A stretch of 64,000 nucleotides of DNA from Deinococcus rubellus (GCF_025244745.1 NZ_CP104213.1:2804501-2868500), one strand, 5' to 3'; shown: positions 11,844 through 22,432, counted from the stretch's first letter. Notes: generated by a model not told the origin, from the letters alone. Numbers and translations: made by a program.

Positions 11844-12964
11844 ATATGAGTGCCAATCTGCTACTGGCCCAGGTCCTCTTGCTGGTACTGGGCACGCTGG
11901 CCGTCGGCACCGCCGACCCGGACCGCTTGCCGGATCAGGTCATCAAGGCGGTGGTGGCCATCCTGCTCACCGCCGGGCTGTCACAGTTGCGGCCCAAGGT
12001 CTTCCTCAAGCTGGCCACACCCGCCTGGCTGTTCGCCCTGCTGCTCCTGGTGCTGGTGCGCTTCATCGGTCACGGCACAGAAACATCTCCCGGCACCAAG
12101 CGGTGGCTGTTCAACGGTGCGCTGCAATTTCAGCCGTCCGAGTTCGCCAAACTGGCCCTGATTCTGATGCTGGCGAGCTTCTTCGCACGCCGGGGGGTCT
12201 ACCGCAAGCTGATCTCGGCCACCGGCATGATCGCCCTGACCACCATGCTGGTGCTGATCGAACCGGACCTGGGCACCACCGTCTTGATGTTCTCGCTCGG
12301 CATCGTGCTGATGTACGCCGCCGGGGTGCGGTTTACCAACATCACGGCGCTGCTGTTTGCCCTGGCACTGCTGGCCCTCCCCTGGCTGAGCATTTATCTG
12401 GAGCGCCATCCCTACATCTTCAACCGCCTGACCTCGTTTCTCGCGCGCGGCGACGATGCCCAGAACGTGGTGGTCAAGGGCCTCGACCAGATCGGCATGG
12501 CCCACCGCGATCTGAGTTTCGGCGGCATCTGGGGCCAGGGACCCGAGGCCCCGCGCTATCCGTACTTCGCCGACCACACTGACCTGGCCATTGCCTCAGT
12601 GGGCTTTTCCACTGGGCTGCTGGGCGTCACCATGGTCATCTTCGCCTACTGGCTGGTGGTGTCCACCGCCCTGCAAGTCGGCCAGCTCGCCGCCCGCGTG
12701 CGCCCGATGACGCCCAACCTGCACGGAGCCAGCATCATGGCCACCGGGGCAATGTATATGATCGTGGGCCAGGCGTTCGTGAATCTGGCGGTGGCGGCGG
12801 GTGTCTTCCCGGTGACGGGCGTGCCGCTGCCACTGGTCAGCTACGGATTTTCCAGCATGCTGAGCATCTCGATTGCCCTGGCGGTCATTCACTCGGCCCT
12901 GCGCGAGGTGAAGAGTGCCCTGCCCGAAGAGGAGCAGACGCCGGAGCTGATCGCGGCAGACTGA
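11840..12964 (+). CDS. ftsW: FtsW/RodA/SpoVE family peptidoglycan polymerase
   Basis: SEDS proteins are membrane glycosyltransferases that polymerise lipid II. The 374-residue protein has about ten hydrophobic segments. SEDS signatures are seen in GTKRWLFNGALQFQPSEFAKLA, LIEPDLGTTVLM, and the C-terminal FPVTGVPLPLVSYGFSSML. The Asp of the large loop (WGQGPEAPRYPY, ADHTDLAIASVGF) is present. Position between murD and murG favours FtsW over RodA. It begins at the ATGA overlap with murD and is followed by a terminator, so murD-ftsW is one unit. Confidence 0.92.
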   Translation: MNMSANLLLAQVLLLVLGTLAVGTADPDRLPDQVIKAVVAILLTAGLSQLRPKVFLKLATPAWLFALLLLVLVRFIGHGTETSPGTKRWLFNGALQFQPSEFAKLALILMLASFFARRGVYRKLISATGMIALTTMLVLIEPDLGTTVLMFSLGIVLMYAAGVRFTNITALLFALALLALPWLSIYLERHPYIFNRLTSFLARGDDAQNVVVKGLDQIGMAHRDLSFGGIWGQGPEAPRYPYFADHTDLAIASVGFSTGLLGVTMVIFAYWLVVSTALQVGQLAARVRPMTPNLHGASIMATGAMYMIVGQAFVNLAVAAGVFPVTGVPLPLVSYGFSSMLSISIALAVIHSALREVKSALPEEEQTPELIAAD

Positions 12965-13007
12965 GTGGGCAGCGGTAGGCCGTGAGACGAACAAACTGAA
13001 TAGAAAG

Positions 13008-13033
13008 GGTCGCCGGGTGAGGGCGGCCTTTTT
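13008..13033 (+). terminator. Terminator after ftsW
   Basis: GGTCGCC (13008-13014), loop GGGTGAG, GGCGGCC (13022-13028) with one G-U pair, then five T. It separates murD-ftsW from murG onward. Confidence 0.75.
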
Positions 13034-13107
13034 CGCTCTTGACAGTGACACAGACCCGAACAGTTCCGGAATCGGTGAGCTGCTCCTCCATCGACGCTGC
13101 CGCTTGC

Positions 13108-13113
13108 TAGACT
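13108..13113 (+). promoter_or_regulatory. murG: -10 element (TAGACT) for murG
   Basis: TAGACT lies 7 nt before the murG ATG, implying a leaderless mRNA for the murG-murC-murB-ftsQ-ftsA unit. Confidence 0.55.
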
Positions 13114-13120
13114 TCCCTCA

Positions 13121-14215
13121 ATGAGCGAAGTCGTTTTGTCCACGGGCGGCACGGGTGGACACATCTACCCGGCGGTGGCCACCGCCTTTGAGCTGCTCTC
13201 ACGCGGCCACCAGGTCACCTTGCTGGGCCAGCGCGGCGGCATGGAGGAGCGCATCGCCGCCGAGCAGAGCCTGAACTTCTTCGGCGTGCAGGCGGGCAAG
13301 CTGGCCCGCAGCGGTCAGGGCCGGGCCGACCCACGTGAGCTGCTGCGGGCCGGGAGCGGGCTGGTGGAGGCCCGGCGCTGGCTGAGCCGCACCCGCCCGG
13401 CAGTGGTGGTGGGCTTCGGCGGCTTTGCCAGCTTACCAGGGGTGCTGGCCGCCCAGAGCCTGGGGCTGCCTACCGTGCTGCACGAGCAGAATGCCCGCCT
13501 GGGTCTGACCCAGCGCCTGGCCGTGCGCCTCGCCAGAGCGGTGGGCACCGCCTACCCGGTGGTGGCCGGGCTGAGTGGGCGCAAGGCCGTGCTGGTCGGC
13601 ATGCCAGTGCGTGAGGAGCGCCTGGAGCGCACGGAGGCGCTGACCCGGCTGAACCTCGACCCGCAGCGCCTGACTTTGTTCATCATGGGCGGCTCACAGG
13701 GCAGCCTGGCACTCAACAACGTGCTGCCGGAAGTGCTGCGGGCCACTTTCCCCGGCGGCGGGTCGGTTCACGGCCCCATTCAGGTGCTGCATGCCTGCGG
13801 GCCGCGCTGGATCAGCAACGTCGCGCCGCGCGTGGCCGATCTGGAGTGGTACAGCGTCGAAGGCTACGTGGACGCGGTGGCGGCCTGGTCGGCGGCGGAT
13901 ATCGCGGTCACGCGGGCGGGCACCGGCGCACTGGCCGAGGCGGCCTTCTACGGCGTGCCGACGTTGATGGTGCCGCTGCCAGAATCCTCGGAGAACCATC
14001 AGCTCTTTAATGCCCGCGCGGTGGCGGCAGCGGACGCGGGGCAGGTGATCGAGCAGCCCAGCGTGTCGGCCCAGATGGGCGGGGCGGTGTTAGAGTGTCT
14101 GGAGCCGCAGCGCCGCCGCGCCATGCAGAGCGCCGCCCTGGCCCGCAGCCCTGCGGGAGCCACCGGGCGGCTGACTGATCTGGTGCTGGCCCACGCCCGG
14201 CGAGAGGCCACATGA
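13121..14215 (+). CDS. murG: UDP-GlcNAc transferase to lipid I
   Basis: MurG transfers GlcNAc to lipid I, forming lipid II on the inner face of the membrane. The 364-residue protein has the N-terminal glycine loop TGGTGGHIYPAVATA, VVVGFGGFASLPGVLAAQ, LHEQNARLG, FIMGGSQGSLALN, and the donor-binding ITRAGTGALAEAAFYGVPTLMVPLP-type stretch. It is the first gene of a five-gene unit whose members overlap by 4-10 nt through to ftsQ and ftsA. The start follows a -10 hexamer. Confidence 0.95.
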   Translation: MSEVVLSTGGTGGHIYPAVATAFELLSRGHQVTLLGQRGGMEERIAAEQSLNFFGVQAGKLARSGQGRADPRELLRAGSGLVEARRWLSRTRPAVVVGFGGFASLPGVLAAQSLGLPTVLHEQNARLGLTQRLAVRLARAVGTAYPVVAGLSGRKAVLVGMPVREERLERTEALTRLNLDPQRLTLFIMGGSQGSLALNNVLPEVLRATFPGGGSVHGPIQVLHACGPRWISNVAPRVADLEWYSVEGYVDAVAAWSAADIAVTRAGTGALAEAAFYGVPTLMVPLPESSENHQLFNARAVAAADAGQVIEQPSVSAQMGGAVLECLEPQRRRAMQSAALARSPAGATGRLTDLVLAHARREAT

Positions 14216-15723
14216 CCAACAGCAACGCCGAACTGATTTCTTCCCCGCCCCCTGCACCTGAAGTGGGCGTTTCAAATCCTGCCGTTCAAGCTGCACCCTC
14301 CACTCACTCATCTTCCCAGCAGCCCGCACAGCCCCACTTTCACCTGATGGGGATCGGCGGTATCGGGCTGTCGGCCTTCGCCCGGCTGCTCAAGGCGCGC
14401 GGCTACCTTGTCAGCGGCTGCGACGAGCACCTGTCCGAACTGACCGCCCAACTGGAGCGCGAGGGCATTGCAGTGGCCCACTGCCACGACCCGTCGCACG
14501 TGCAGGGGGTCAACGTGCTGATCGCCTCCGAGGCCGTCAGCAAGAACCATCCCGAACTCGAAGCCGCCCGTCAGGCCGAGGTGGAGGTGCGCCCACGCAT
14601 GGCGCTCCTCAAAGAACTGCTCTCGGCCTCACCCTCCATCGGCGTGGTCGGTACCCACGGCAAGACCACCACCACCTCGATGATCGCGGTGGCGCTGATG
14701 GGCGCGGGCCTCGACCCGGCGGCGCTGGTCGGCGGCATCGTGCCGGAATTCGGCCCCCAGAAGACAGGCACCGGGCAGGGCGGCAGCAACGCCCGCATCG
14801 GCGCGGGGCCGTTTGTCGCCGAGGTGGACGAATCGGACCGCAACTTCCAGTACGCCGTGTGTCAGACTGCCGTCTTCACCAACGCCGAGGACGACCACGT
14901 GGGCGGAGCCGAGGGCAGTGAGCTGGCAACCTACTGGCCCAGCGTCGAGGAGCAGCACGCGGCCTTCGCCCGTTTCGTGGCCCAGGCCGAGCGGGTGCTC
15001 TACTGCGCCGACTGGCCGGGCCTGGACAGCTTCGTGGTCGGCCATCCCGACGCCCTGACCTACGGCGCGTCAGAGGGCAGCACCTACCGGGCCGTGAACA
15101 TCCGCCCCGACGAGTCCGGCACCACCTTTGACGTCGAGCGGCGCGGCGAGCGGCTGGGCGAGGCGCGGGTCGGCCTACCCGGCACCCACAACGTGCTCAA
15201 TGCGCTGGCGGCGCTGGCCGTCACCGACCTCTACGGCGGGGCGTTCGGGCCAGCCGCCGCCGCGCTGGCCGCCTTCCGTGGACCGGGCCGCCGCTGGCAG
15301 CACATCGGCACGCTGAAGGGGGCGCTGATCGTGGACGACTACGCCCACAACGCCACCAAGGTCGCTGCTGCCGTGCAGGCCGCACGTCAGACCGGACGGC
15401 GGGTGCGGGTGGTCTTTCAGCCGCACCGCTACCTCAGAACCCAGCAGAGCTGGCCCCGGCTGGCCGAGAGCCTGATGAGCGCCGACGAGGTGTTGATTCT
15501 GGATATTGCTGCCGCATCCGAGGTGCCTATCGAGGGCATTCACGCCACACTGATCAGCGAGCGCCTACGCGAGAACGGCCACAAGGCCGCCCGCTACTAC
15601 CCGCGCCGCGAGGACGCCGTAGCTTACCTGCGCGGCAGCGCCCGACCCGGCGACATCATCGTGACGATGGGCGCGGGCGACGTGTGGAAGGTGGCCCGTG
15701 AACTGGCCAAGGACGCGCCGTGA
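14212..15723 (+). CDS. murC: UDP-N-acetylmuramate--L-alanine ligase
   Basis: MurC adds L-Ala to UDP-MurNAc, the first step of the stem peptide. At 503 residues it carries an extra Ser/Pro/Ala-rich N-terminal stretch of about 40 residues before HLMGIGGIGLSAFARLL. ATP loop: GVVGTHGKTTTTSMIAV. Further motifs: EVDESDRNF, FTNAEDDHV and VDDYAHNATKV. The ATG overlaps the murG stop as ATGA. The next start also overlaps its stop. Confidence 0.95.
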   Translation: MTNSNAELISSPPPAPEVGVSNPAVQAAPSTHSSSQQPAQPHFHLMGIGGIGLSAFARLLKARGYLVSGCDEHLSELTAQLEREGIAVAHCHDPSHVQGVNVLIASEAVSKNHPELEAARQAEVEVRPRMALLKELLSASPSIGVVGTHGKTTTTSMIAVALMGAGLDPAALVGGIVPEFGPQKTGTGQGGSNARIGAGPFVAEVDESDRNFQYAVCQTAVFTNAEDDHVGGAEGSELATYWPSVEEQHAAFARFVAQAERVLYCADWPGLDSFVVGHPDALTYGASEGSTYRAVNIRPDESGTTFDVERRGERLGEARVGLPGTHNVLNALAALAVTDLYGGAFGPAAAALAAFRGPGRRWQHIGTLKGALIVDDYAHNATKVAAAVQAARQTGRRVRVVFQPHRYLRTQQSWPRLAESLMSADEVLILDIAAASEVPIEGIHATLISERLRENGHKAARYYPRREDAVAYLRGSARPGDIIVTMGAGDVWKVARELAKDAP

Positions 15724-16595
15724 TGGTTGCCGCACCCAAGAAGGCGGTCAGCGGCGCGAAGGTCGAGCGCCTGCCCCTCTCTCGCTTCACCACCCTGGGC
15801 GTCGGCGGCGAGGCGGAAGTCTGGACTGTCAGTGACCATGAGCAGCTCCGCGAGGCGATGGAAGCGTCCTACCGCATCCTGGGCGGCGGCAGCAACCTGG
15901 TGGTGGCCGACGCGGGCCTGGGCGAGCGGGTCATCCGGCTGGGCGGCGAATTTGCCGAAACCGACCTGGAAGCTGCCCCGGACAGCACGCCCGAGCACTT
16001 CGTCAGCGGCTGGGTGGGCGGCGGGGTACCCTTGCCGGGCCTGCTCCGCAAGCTGCGCGGGCTGGGGCTGTCGGGTCTGGAAGGCACGGTGGGCGTGCCC
16101 GCCCAGGTCGGCGGCGCGGTGTGGATGAACGCCGGAACCCGCTTCGGCGAGATGTTCGACGGCCTGTTTGAACTGGAGATCGCCGCGCCCGGAGGCGTGC
16201 GCCAGCTTTCACCGAGCGACTTGCCCTGGGGCTACCGCCACAGCGCCATTCCCAGAAACCACATCGTGACGCGGATACGCCTGAAACTCAGCCGCAGCAC
16301 GCCCGAGACGGTGGGCGCGAAGATGGAGCAGGCCGATCTGGCTCGCAAGGGCCAACCCAAGATGCGTACCCCCGGCTGCGCTTTCAAGAATCCCGGCGGG
16401 GTGAGCGCGGGCAAACTGATCGACGAGGCGGGCCTCAAGGGGCAGCAGATCGGTCAGGCCATGATCTCGCCCGAACACGCCAACTTCATCGTCAATCTGG
16501 GCGGCGCGGCGGCCAGCGACGTTCACGCGCTACTGGCCCTGATCCGCCAGCGGGTGGGCATCCAGATGGAACTGGAGTACGAACTGTGGCCGTAA
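15720..16595 (+). CDS. murB: UDP-N-acetylenolpyruvoylglucosamine reductase
   Basis: MurB is a flavoenzyme that reduces the enolpyruvyl group to give UDP-MurNAc. The 291 residues match the shorter type II form. FAD-binding segments: YRILGGGSNLVVADAGLGE and GLEGTVGVPAQVGGAVWMNAG. The proton donor is probably the Cys in TPGCAFKNP, as in type II enzymes, where type I has Ser. GTG at 15720 overlaps the murC stop; the adjacent ATG at 15723 is an equally possible start. Confidence 0.94.
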   Translation: MMVAAPKKAVSGAKVERLPLSRFTTLGVGGEAEVWTVSDHEQLREAMEASYRILGGGSNLVVADAGLGERVIRLGGEFAETDLEAAPDSTPEHFVSGWVGGGVPLPGLLRKLRGLGLSGLEGTVGVPAQVGGAVWMNAGTRFGEMFDGLFELEIAAPGGVRQLSPSDLPWGYRHSAIPRNHIVTRIRLKLSRSTPETVGAKMEQADLARKGQPKMRTPGCAFKNPGGVSAGKLIDEAGLKGQQIGQAMISPEHANFIVNLGGAAASDVHALLALIRQRVGIQMELEYELWP

Positions 16596-17373
16596 AGCCG
16601 TTGCCACCTGGCCTGCCCCAGGCGTTCAGGCCCGCTCCCTTCGATCTGGCCCGCAAACCGCGCGCTCCGCTGAAGGCTGCCGCAGCGCCAGGCACGCCTG
16701 CTCTGCCCGAAACCACCCCGCCGCCGGACGCCCCACTGCCCCACCGCCGCTTCTGGCAGCAGTACGGGGTGTTTCTGAGTGTGGTGCTGTCGGCCCTGGT
16801 CATCGCCGGGGGCGCGTTCGCCCTGTGGCGTTACCTGCCGATCAAAGCGGTGCAGATCAGCGGCAACCACCACCTTTCCAGCCTGGAAGTCAAGCGCCTG
16901 GCGGGCCTCAGCGGAAAGAAGCCCTTCGGCTGGCTGTACTACGGCGCGTGGCGGGCCGGGGCACTGCGCGACAGCGCCTGGGTGGCCTCGGCCCAGCTCA
17001 CCCGCGTCTTTCCTGACCGGATCGAGATTCGCCTCACCGAGCGCGTCCCGGTGGCCCAGGTGAGGGCGCGCAGCGGGGCGCTGGGTGTCATCGCCGACGA
17101 CGGCACCGTGCTGCCGGGAGCCGCGCCCACCGGCCCCGTCATTTCCGGTTGGGGACCGGACCGCACCGCCGACGCCCTGTTCGCGGCGCGGGCCTTCTCG
17201 CGTTACAATGTTGAGTCAGTGACGTATACACCAACCGGTATCACGGTGCAGACCAATCAAGGCACCATCTGGAGCGGCGACAGGGCACTGCTACTCAAGT
17301 ATGGTCAGGCCATCGAAACCCAGGCCCCAGTGGGCCGCATCAATTTATATCCGTGGGGAGTGAGCGTCCAGAG

Positions 17374-17377
<4 letters not shown>
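16586..17377 (+). CDS. ftsQ: Cell division protein FtsQ
   Basis: FtsQ is a bitopic divisome protein that connects FtsB/FtsL to the ring. The 263-residue protein has a Pro-rich cytoplasmic tail of about 55 residues, one membrane helix (FLSVVLSALVIAGGAFALW), and then a POTRA-like region beginning IKAVQISGNHHLSSLEVKRL. The GTG start lies inside the last codons of murB (10-nt overlap). Assignment rests on topology, POTRA pattern and the murB-ftsQ-ftsA order. Confidence 0.9.
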
Positions 17378-18756
<1,379 letters not shown>

Positions 18757-18786
18757 GAACGCTGGCCCAGCATCGCATGGCCTTGC

Positions 18787-18809
18787 AGCGCGCCCGACTC
18801 AGGCGCGCT
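18787..18809 (+). terminator. Hairpin after ftsA, probable terminator
   Basis: AGCGCGCC (18787-18794), 7-nt loop, GGCGCGCT (18802-18809), followed by G and a short broken T run. It ends the unit 30 bp after ftsA, where ftsZ would normally follow. Confidence 0.6.
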
Positions 18810-18866
18810 GTTTCGGGTTTGCCGAACGTACTGCCCGGTCATGAATCCGGCCCAGGGGAAAGCCGC

Positions 18867-19481
18867 CTACACCTCCACCCCCAGCGCCGCCAGATCGGCC
18901 TGGAGTTGCGGGGCCGAGACATACTGCACCGCCTGCATTCCGGTGCGGCGGGCGGCTTCCACGTTCTGCATCCGGTCATCGATCATGATGCTCTGGGCGG
19001 CGTCGGCGTGGGCCAGTTGCACGCCGAGCTGGTAAATGGCCGGGTTGGGCTTCATCACGCCGAGGTAGCACGAGGTAAAAAAGCCCAGCAGGAAGTCGCG
19101 CAGCCCGAAGGTGTCGATGCGGTACTTGTTGAGGTCAAAGCCCTCGTTGTTGAGCGAATACATCCGGTACTTGCTGCTGAGGCGGCGGGCCAGCGCCAGC
19201 ACCTCAGGATCGGGTCGGCTCTGCTCGTGAATGGCCGTCCAGAATTCGTCCCGGTCGAAGTCACGCGGCTGAAAGAAGACCGTTTGATCGAGGTATTCGT
19301 TTAGGCTCAGCCGGCCCAGTTCCAGCTCAGAGATCACCAGTTTGTGGCGCTCGGCAAAGTCAGTGGCGTCCAGGCCGAAACGCGAGACCACCTTGGCCCG
19401 CTGGTCTCGGTCCCAGCCGTTGGTGAGCAGCACGCCGCCGATGTCCCAGAAGAGGATTTGCTCCGAAGTGTATAAGGTCAT
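18867..19481 (-). CDS. HAD superfamily hydrolase, subfamily IA
   Basis: The 204-residue protein opens with LFWDIGGVLLTNGWD, a motif I in which the second Asp is Gly, as in YihX-type sugar phosphatases. Motif II is MYSLNNEG, the motif III Lys is in VMKPNPAIYQ, and motif IV is SIMIDDRMQNVEAA. A helical cap fills residues 20-90. It probably dephosphorylates a small phosphorylated metabolite; the substrate is unknown. The ATG lies 6 nt from a TAGGCT -10 that overlaps the hairpin ending the upstream gene. Confidence 0.85.
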   Translation of the reverse strand: MTLYTSEQILFWDIGGVLLTNGWDRDQRAKVVSRFGLDATDFAERHKLVISELELGRLSLNEYLDQTVFFQPRDFDRDEFWTAIHEQSRPDPEVLALARRLSSKYRMYSLNNEGFDLNKYRIDTFGLRDFLLGFFTSCYLGVMKPNPAIYQLGVQLAHADAAQSIMIDDRMQNVEAARRTGMQAVQYVSAPQLQADLAALGVEV

Positions 19482-19487
19482 GCCACA

Positions 19488-19493
19488 AGCCTA
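19488..19493 (-). promoter_or_regulatory. -10 element (TAGGCT) for the HAD hydrolase gene
   Basis: TAGGCT on the minus strand, 6 nt before the ATG at 19481; it partly overlaps the hairpin at 19491-19525. Confidence 0.5.
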
Positions 19494-19525
19494 CGCCCAC
19501 CGGAGTCGGAAACCGGTGGGCGTAG
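19491..19525 (-). terminator. Hairpin after PKD lipoprotein 1
   Basis: A 13-bp perfect stem, CTACGCCCACCGG (19491-19503) with its complement (19513-19525). It follows the stop at 19556 in the direction of transcription but lacks a strong T run, so termination is likely rather than certain. Confidence 0.55.
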
Positions 19526-19555
19526 AAAGCAGCTGGGGCGTGAGTCTGAGGCCCC

Positions 19556-20803
19556 TCAGTTGACGGAGGTCAGGTATGCCTTGATCTGGGCATCGGTGGC
19601 CTCGCCGAAGCTCAGGTTCTCGCTCAGGTTGGCCGACACCGTGATTGTTTTGTGGGCCAGATACTGCTTGCCATCGTTGAAGGTGAGGGCGACCAGTTCG
19701 GCGTTCAGACCGATCGGCAGCGAGTTGTCGTAGCTCTTGCGGGCGTTGGGGCCGTCCTGGGTGTAGAGCGCGATGACCGTATTGATGCCCTGCGGCACCA
19801 GAAACACGATGGTGTTGGCATCATTGATGGGATCAAAGCTGACATGAACGGTGGTTTTGGGGTTGGGATTGCTGCCGAAAAAATCGCAGTTGATCCAGCC
19901 CTTGTTGAAGACGCTGAAGACATACGACCCCGGAAGCGTGGACATGTTGACCCCGAACTGCCCCCCCACCGGGCACCAGTTCACGCTGGAATCGCCTGTG
20001 GCAATCGGCAGACCACTGCCCATGTTTGGCGTACCGTTCGTTGTGGTCCCGCAGGTGGTGGACTGGCCGACAAACTGCTTCATCCGGTCATCGGGGGCGA
20101 CCTTGAGCGGCACGGCGGCCCCCACCCCCACCGCCGGATTGATCTTGAGGTCTGCGCCTGCGGGCGTTTTGATGTCCAGAAAGAACATTCCGCCCGACAC
20201 CAGCGGAGCCTGATCCGAGATGGTCAGCACGTTACTCAGGATCATATCGGCCTTGTTCTGAATTTCGCGGACACCAAGCTTCACCGGGCCGCTGTAGGGG
20301 TTACCGCTGGCGTCTTGCAGCGAGTTGGGGGCAAACGTGAGAACCGTGCCCTGAGCAAAGGTGAGTGTGGTGGGCACAGTACCGAGCGTAAAGGTCTGGG
20401 ACTGAACCGCCGCGCCACTGCGGGAAAAGAACTCGGCAGGGCCACCGGGCGCGGCCACAGTCACGGTGACGCTGGCGGTTTTGGTGCTGGAAGCGGCGTG
20501 GCTGTCGGTGGTTTTGAGCGTCAGGGTGTAGGTCCCAGCGGCGGCGTAGGTGTGGCTGGGCGAGGCCGCGCTGCTGTGGGCACTGCCGTCGCCCCAGTCC
20601 CAGTCGTAGCTCAGGGTATCGCCCGCATCGGCATCGCTGCTGGTGTTGGCGGTGGCAACGCTCAGGGCCGCTGGGCCGCTGGCCGGAGTGACAGTGAAGT
20701 TGGCGACGGGCGCAGTATTGGCGGCGGGCGGCGTGGTGGTGGTGCAGGCGGCGAGGCCGAGAACGGCGGTCAGAATGGCAGCGGCAGAAAACAGTTTGTT
20801 CAT
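19556..20803 (-). CDS. PKD-domain lipoprotein 1
   Basis: The ATG at 20803 has AAGGAG upstream and opens a lipoprotein signal ending in the lipobox LAAC (cleavage before Cys 21). A PKD domain (about residues 30-115, with DADAGDTLSYDWDWGDGS and SPSHTYAAAGTYTLTL) follows. The rest, about 290 residues, is unassigned beta-rich sequence containing four further Cys. PKD modules act as extracellular spacers or protein-binding domains. The PKD module is nearly identical to that of the neighbouring lipoprotein. A role in the envelope is inferred from the signal only. Confidence 0.75.
   Translation of the reverse strand: MNKLFSAAAILTAVLGLAACTTTTPPAANTAPVANFTVTPASGPAALSVATANTSSDADAGDTLSYDWDWGDGSAHSSAASPSHTYAAAGTYTLTLKTTDSHAASSTKTASVTVTVAAPGGPAEFFSRSGAAVQSQTFTLGTVPTTLTFAQGTVLTFAPNSLQDASGNPYSGPVKLGVREIQNKADMILSNVLTISDQAPLVSGGMFFLDIKTPAGADLKINPAVGVGAAVPLKVAPDDRMKQFVGQSTTCGTTTNGTPNMGSGLPIATGDSSVNWCPVGGQFGVNMSTLPGSYVFSVFNKGWINCDFFGSNPNPKTTVHVSFDPINDANTIVFLVPQGINTVIALYTQDGPNARKSYDNSLPIGLNAELVALTFNDGKQYLAHKTITVSANLSENLSFGEATDAQIKAYLTSVN
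20451..20741 (-). repeat. Duplicated PKD module DNA, copy 1
   Basis: About 291 bp aligns without gaps to 21793-22083, with a constant offset of 1342 bp. It covers the PKD domain and the linker after the lipobox in two adjacent lipoprotein genes. Confidence 0.85.
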
Positions 20804-20876
20804 GGCGGTTCTCCTTGAAAATGCAGTGGGTGGGTCGGGCAAACGCAGGCAGATGAACAGTTCAGCCGGGCCAGGC

Positions 20877-22157
20877 TCAGTTGTCGGCCAGGTAGGTGAG
20901 GGTCAACTTGGGACGGTTGGTGGTGTTGGCCGGGTCGCCGCTGAAGATGGTGGCCTGGTTGGCGACGAACGGCGCAGCGGTGATGTTGGCAAAGCGCAAC
21001 TGGTACTGCGAGAGATTGTTCTGCGCGGCGCGGGCTGCCCAGTCGGTCTTGACTTCGCCCAGCACATCGGCGTTCATCAGCGTGCCGTCGAGGTTACTCG
21101 CCAGTTCGTTCATCGGCAGCAACTCGCTCAAATCCACGGTGTTGCCGTACACCAGGCCCTGCACCGTCAGTTTCTTCGGCCCGATATTGAGGGTGGTATA
21201 CGGCGCATTGGTGGGCGCAGCAAAAGGCTTCACTTTGAGATCGGCCGCCAGAATGTTGGCGGACTGCACACTGGCGGGCAGGCTGCTCAGATCGAAGGTA
21301 AGGTAAGCGGCCTGGGTGCTGTTGAGGGCATCGTCCCCGATGGTCATGCTGAGGGCTGGGGGCATAACGGTGTAAATGCCCGCCAGAAAGCCGCCCGAGA
21401 TGCCCGCGTCCCTGCTGAAATCGCTGTAGTGCACTTCGTTCAGGTGCTTGACGTGGGTGCTAAAGCTGGTGTTGTACTGCGAGGCGAGGAAGACGCCCGC
21501 CGCGCTCTTGGCCGCCGTGGAGATGAAGTAGCTGTAGGTCTGGGCCGCCGCCGGAGCCAGGGCGTAGTTCAGCGGCGTGTTGGGGATGACGGTCAGCACT
21601 TTGTGATCGGGAGACCACGAGTACGTCACCTCGCCGTAGGCTTGCCGAATGCCCACCGAGGCCGAGTTGTAGGCCGCCTGGGTAGACACGGTGTCCATCG
21701 GCTCGCTGAAGGTCACGACCATGCTGGTGGTGTCGGCGTTGCCCAGTGTGCCGGTGGTGGGCGTGACACTCAGGATGGTCGGCGTGGTTGATGCGGCCAC
21801 AGTCACGGTGACGCTGGCGGTTTTGGTGCTGGAGGCGGCGTGGCTGTCGGTGGTCTTGAGCGTCAGGGTGTAGGTCCCAGCGGCAGCGTAGGTGTGGCTG
21901 GGCGAGGCGGCGCTGCTGTGGGGGGTGCTGTCGCCCCAGTCCCAGTCGTAGGTCAGGGTGTCGCCCGCATCGGCGTCGCTGCTGGTGTTGGTGGCAGTGA
22001 CATTCAGGGCCGCCGGGCCGCTGGCCGGAGTGACGGTGAAGTTGGCGACGGGCGCAGTGTTGGCGGCGGGCGGCGTGGTGGTGCTGCATCCAGCCAGGCT
22101 GAGGGCGGCGCTGAGGAGCAGGGCGGGAACGAGCACGGTCTTGAGGGTCTTGTTCAT
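20877..22157 (-). CDS. PKD-domain lipoprotein 2 with Ig-like and DNRLRE-like regions
   Basis: The ATG at 22157 follows AAGGAAGG and starts a lipoprotein signal with lipobox LAGC. After the duplicated PKD domain (about 30-118) comes an Ig-like stretch with TPTILSVTPTTGTLGNAD and VVTFSEPMDTVS, the Big_5/SbsA pattern. The C-terminal 190 residues (AAYLTFDLSSLPAS ... RPKLTLTYLADN) resemble DNRLRE domains found in exported proteins. It is in line with lipoprotein 1 (73-bp gap) and probably cotranscribed. Function is unknown; surface display is inferred. Direct repeats upstream may bind the neighbouring SARP-like regulator. Confidence 0.75.
   Translation of the reverse strand: MNKTLKTVLVPALLLSAALSLAGCSTTTPPAANTAPVANFTVTPASGPAALNVTATNTSSDADAGDTLTYDWDWGDSTPHSSAASPSHTYAAAGTYTLTLKTTDSHAASSTKTASVTVTVAASTTPTILSVTPTTGTLGNADTTSMVVTFSEPMDTVSTQAAYNSASVGIRQAYGEVTYSWSPDHKVLTVIPNTPLNYALAPAAAQTYSYFISTAAKSAAGVFLASQYNTSFSTHVKHLNEVHYSDFSRDAGISGGFLAGIYTVMPPALSMTIGDDALNSTQAAYLTFDLSSLPASVQSANILAADLKVKPFAAPTNAPYTTLNIGPKKLTVQGLVYGNTVDLSELLPMNELASNLDGTLMNADVLGEVKTDWAARAAQNNLSQYQLRFANITAAPFVANQATIFSGDPANTTNRPKLTLTYLADN
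21793..22083 (-). repeat. Duplicated PKD module DNA, copy 2
   Basis: Partner of 20451-20741; ungapped, differing at a small number of positions, so recent duplication or gene conversion is likely. Confidence 0.85.
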
Positions 22158-22404
22158 GGTGTGACCTTCCTTGTGGCTGATCAGGGCGCGGGCGAAGGGG
22201 CGGGCGGCGGTGTGGGTAGACTCGGTGCGGTGTGACTGTGTTTGCTGTGACATGGGCTGTCCTCCTGTGGATGTGGGGCAAAGAAACCGGGGCCGTCAGG
22301 CAGCGGGGGAGGTCAGCAGGCACCTTTGGCTCCTTACTGAGCCGCTGCCTGTTCTCGTTGATTCCCTTCTTGTTCGCTGCTGAGATCAAGCTACACGCCC
22401 CCCC

Positions 22405-22432
22405 CTGAACGGGCCATGAACGGGCATGAACG
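22405..22432 (-). promoter_or_regulatory. Three direct CGTTCA repeats, candidate SARP operator
   Basis: On the minus strand CGTTCA occurs three times (plus-strand TGAACG at 22406, 22417 and 22427) with 11- and 10-bp spacing. SARP regulators bind direct heptamer repeats at about 11 bp just upstream of the -10. A 19-of-20 identical block recurs at 24403-24422 before the protease gene. Confidence 0.45.

Noticed and set aside
13039..13044. TTGACA as a -35 box for murG
   Set aside because: No -10 lies 16-18 bp downstream, whereas TAGACT directly before the ATG explains the start.
20643..21791. 382-codon plus-strand frame across both lipoprotein genes
   Set aside because: Gly/Val-rich translation typical of antisense shadows; both lipoproteins have signals and ribosome sites.
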